Source of the DNA: an uncultured Parabacteroides sp.
Lineage (GTDB): Bacteria > Bacteroidota > Bacteroidia > Bacteroidales > Tannerellaceae
Assembly (NCBI GenBank): GCA_910577325.1
Contig: CAJTMR010000044.1
Location: 1-14,994 of the forward strand
Direction: 5' to 3'
DNA length: 14,994 nucleotides
Shown: piece by piece, positions 13,676 through 14,994 of the stretch
Layout: each line of letters opens with the position of its first letter
How positions within the stretch are numbered: position 1 is the first letter of the stretch
Translations under genes and position numbers: made by a program
Notes under the pieces: generated by a model
Database searches by the model: none
Seen by the model: the letters and a program-made list of their open reading frames with translations, nothing else
Told to the model about the DNA's origin: nothing

Positions 13676-14994
13676 TTACATAGGAATAATGACTTCGTCC
13701 AGCCCCATCCACGGATTCACGACGATTTCGATGTGCAACAGCTCGTTGTCGTCTGGCTTATCTGGTTCGTCTGGTTCTGGTGGAGTCGGTTTGTCCGGTT
13801 CTTCGGGTTCCGGTTCGAACGGCGGTTCGTAAGGAATGTCTTTGCCCAGTCCGTATATGCTTCCGATGCGCAGTTTGTAGACATTGTTGCGTACGATGGC
13901 ATACTCCATGATCCCTTTTGAGGGGGCGTTGTTGTTGGAGTGGCGGATCCAGTAAGGATAATAGCAGATACCGTCGGCATACGTGTGCAGTCCGTACCGT
14001 GCCAAGAGGCGGCGTGTGTCCTTGCCGTTTAAGTTGATCGATGGTGTTCCGTCAGTTGGCGCATAGCCGAATGTTTCTTTCATGTAACTTGCCCACGCTA
14101 AGAAGGCTGCTTCCGTTCCGGTCAGTATTTCACTTGCCTCCTTGTATTTCGCTTGTCGTATGAGGAACTGGCGGTAACCAGTCGGATCACCTTCTTCCAT
14201 CTCTTCTGCCAACGTTTTGACCGCACCCCAGGTTTTGTCGGTGAAGTCGTGACTGATGATGTCGGGCATGAAAGTGACCATTGCAGCTTCAGCCGAACTA
14301 TATATCACTCCTTGGAAGGTAAAAAAGGTGAACGGTTTACCTTCATTGTCGTTTTTCATCGTCACGTGTCCGGTTGCAGGATCATAGCTCATGTAATGTT
14401 TCGGTCCGTAGGTGGCCTTGAAAACTACTCCTGTATTGACGAATGGTGATTGTTCGTCTTTTGCCACGGCGTTTTCCTTTGTGTAGCCAATGCGGAACCA
14501 GTCTCCCACGCGCTTGCCTAGACCGGGAGTGAACTTCCAGTTGGCGACCGACGTGCCGTAACTCGTGAAATAGTTCTCATACAAGGAAGACAGAGGTTGC
14601 CCGCCTGCCTCGGGACTGTCTGGATTGAAGACACGGCGGTTTATGTTGATATGTGTCTTCAGACGGCTCCACGGGTCGAGTACGTAGTTGGTTTGATGGT
14701 CGCCCCATTCGGGCAGTTCCAGGCCAAGATACTCGAGTGTGCTGTCGGCACCGTATGATTCGTCGGAATTGGCGGCAATGACCCGTTTGAGCATATAGGA
14801 ACCAGCATTGAGCTTGTTGACAATCATGGCTCCAATGATGGCAACTTGTGCCGCTCCGGCGGTTTCGTCTTCCACTTCGTAATATTCATGTGCAAGTTGA
14901 TAGTCGATACGTGCCGCATGTCGTTCGACCTCGACCGTGGCGGAAGCCGGGTTGTCGATCGTGTTGTCGCCGCAGATGTAGACCTTCTCGTCCA
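13676..14994 (-). CDS. Mfa1-family fimbrial shaft subunit, C-terminal part (5' end outside window)
   Basis: The frame is open to the right window edge, giving the last ~438 residues from DEKVYICGDN to VIIPM; there is no true start in the window. The stretch VEVERHAARIDYQ matches the fimbrillin strand usually written as (V)ERxxAKV. ADGICYYPYWIRHSNNN followed by GIMEYAIVRNNVYKLRIGSI is the signature of the Mfa1-family C-terminal domain. These proteins are lipoproteins whose N-terminus is removed by a surface protease so that subunits polymerise by strand exchange; that end is not visible here. Before the last 22 residues is an unusual linker rich in Pro, Glu and Asp (PEPEEPDKPTPPEPDEPDKP). The final strand HIEIVVNPW is the usual terminal element. 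It precedes its anchor gene by 24 nt. Confidence 0.85.
   Translation of the reverse strand, partial: DEKVYICGDNTIDNPASATVEVERHAARIDYQLAHEYYEVEDETAGAAQVAIIGAMIVNKLNAGSYMLKRVIAANSDESYGADSTLEYLGLELPEWGDHQTNYVLDPWSRLKTHININRRVFNPDSPEAGGQPLSSLYENYFTSYGTSVANWKFTPGLGKRVGDWFRIGYTKENAVAKDEQSPFVNTGVVFKATYGPKHYMSYDPATGHVTMKNDNEGKPFTFFTFQGVIYSSAEAAMVTFMPDIISHDFTDKTWGAVKTLAEEMEEGDPTGYRQFLIRQAKYKEASEILTGTEAAFLAWASYMKETFGYAPTDGTPSINLNGKDTRRLLARYGLHTYADGICYYPYWIRHSNNNAPSKGIMEYAIVRNNVYKLRIGSIYGLGKDIPYEPPFEPEPEEPDKPTPPEPDEPDKPDDNELLHIEIVVNPWMGLDEVIIPM
13750..13829 (-). repeat. degenerate low-complexity repeat coding a Pro/acidic linker in the shaft subunit
   Basis: The plus strand shows repeated near-copies of a CTGGTTC/CCGGTTC motif, which read on the minus strand as EPDKP- and EPE-like units. 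Such imperfect short repeats can change length by slippage, and the linker they encode lies just before the last beta strand of the subunit. Confidence 0.5.

Noticed and set aside
13750..13829. CRISPR-like or tandem repeat array
   Set aside because: Units are short, imperfect and without spacers, and they are explained by a Pro/acidic coding repeat.

Overview
The window looks like a chromosomal piece of a Bacteroidales bacterium. Parabacteroides or a close relative is my guess from overall character. Three things support this: Bacteroidetes-style promoters (TAnnTTTG -7 boxes), a DAHP synthase fused to chorismate mutase, and an Mfa1/Mfa2-type fimbrial operon ending in a type IX secretion (T9SS) cargo protein. 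Every gene I accept lies on the minus strand, so the biological order runs from right to left.

Right part (14994 to 5138): the distal part of a type V (FimA/Mfa1-like) fimbrial operon. In transcription order it holds the C-terminal ~438 residues of an Mfa1-family shaft subunit (cut by the window edge), a FimB/Mfa2-family lipoprotein anchor, a fimbrillin-like accessory lipoprotein, and a 1990-residue secreted protein with a C-terminal T9SS sorting domain. The last is probably the surface adhesin or tip-associated component. The genes are 24, 12 and 30 nt apart and read as one transcript whose promoter lies outside the window.

Middle part (5100 to 882): an aromatic amino acid operon, pheA (prephenate dehydratase) - aminotransferase - DAHP synthase/chorismate mutase - tyrA (prephenate dehydrogenase). 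Together these cover the entry step of the shikimate pathway, the chorismate-to-prephenate step and both branches to Phe and Tyr. A promoter at about 5071-5100 drives a 24-codon leader peptide with five Phe and five Tyr codons (all ten within residues 4-15). A strong intrinsic terminator and a 7-bp antiterminator pairing follow, before pheA. This is a complete-looking ribosome-mediated attenuator sensing Phe and Tyr, and I consider it the most interesting element here. A 108-nt spacer with a 15-bp inverted repeat separates the synthase gene from tyrA.

Left part (881 to 1): a strong 16-bp hairpin, a small secreted DUF4833-type protein, and then the promoter and first 16 codons of topB (DNA topoisomerase III). 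The topB homology stops abruptly near position 54 and is followed by unrelated sequence with a stop codon, so topB appears interrupted by an insertion or rearrangement whose other side lies outside the window.

All calls were made by eye. No similarity search or RNA folding could be run.
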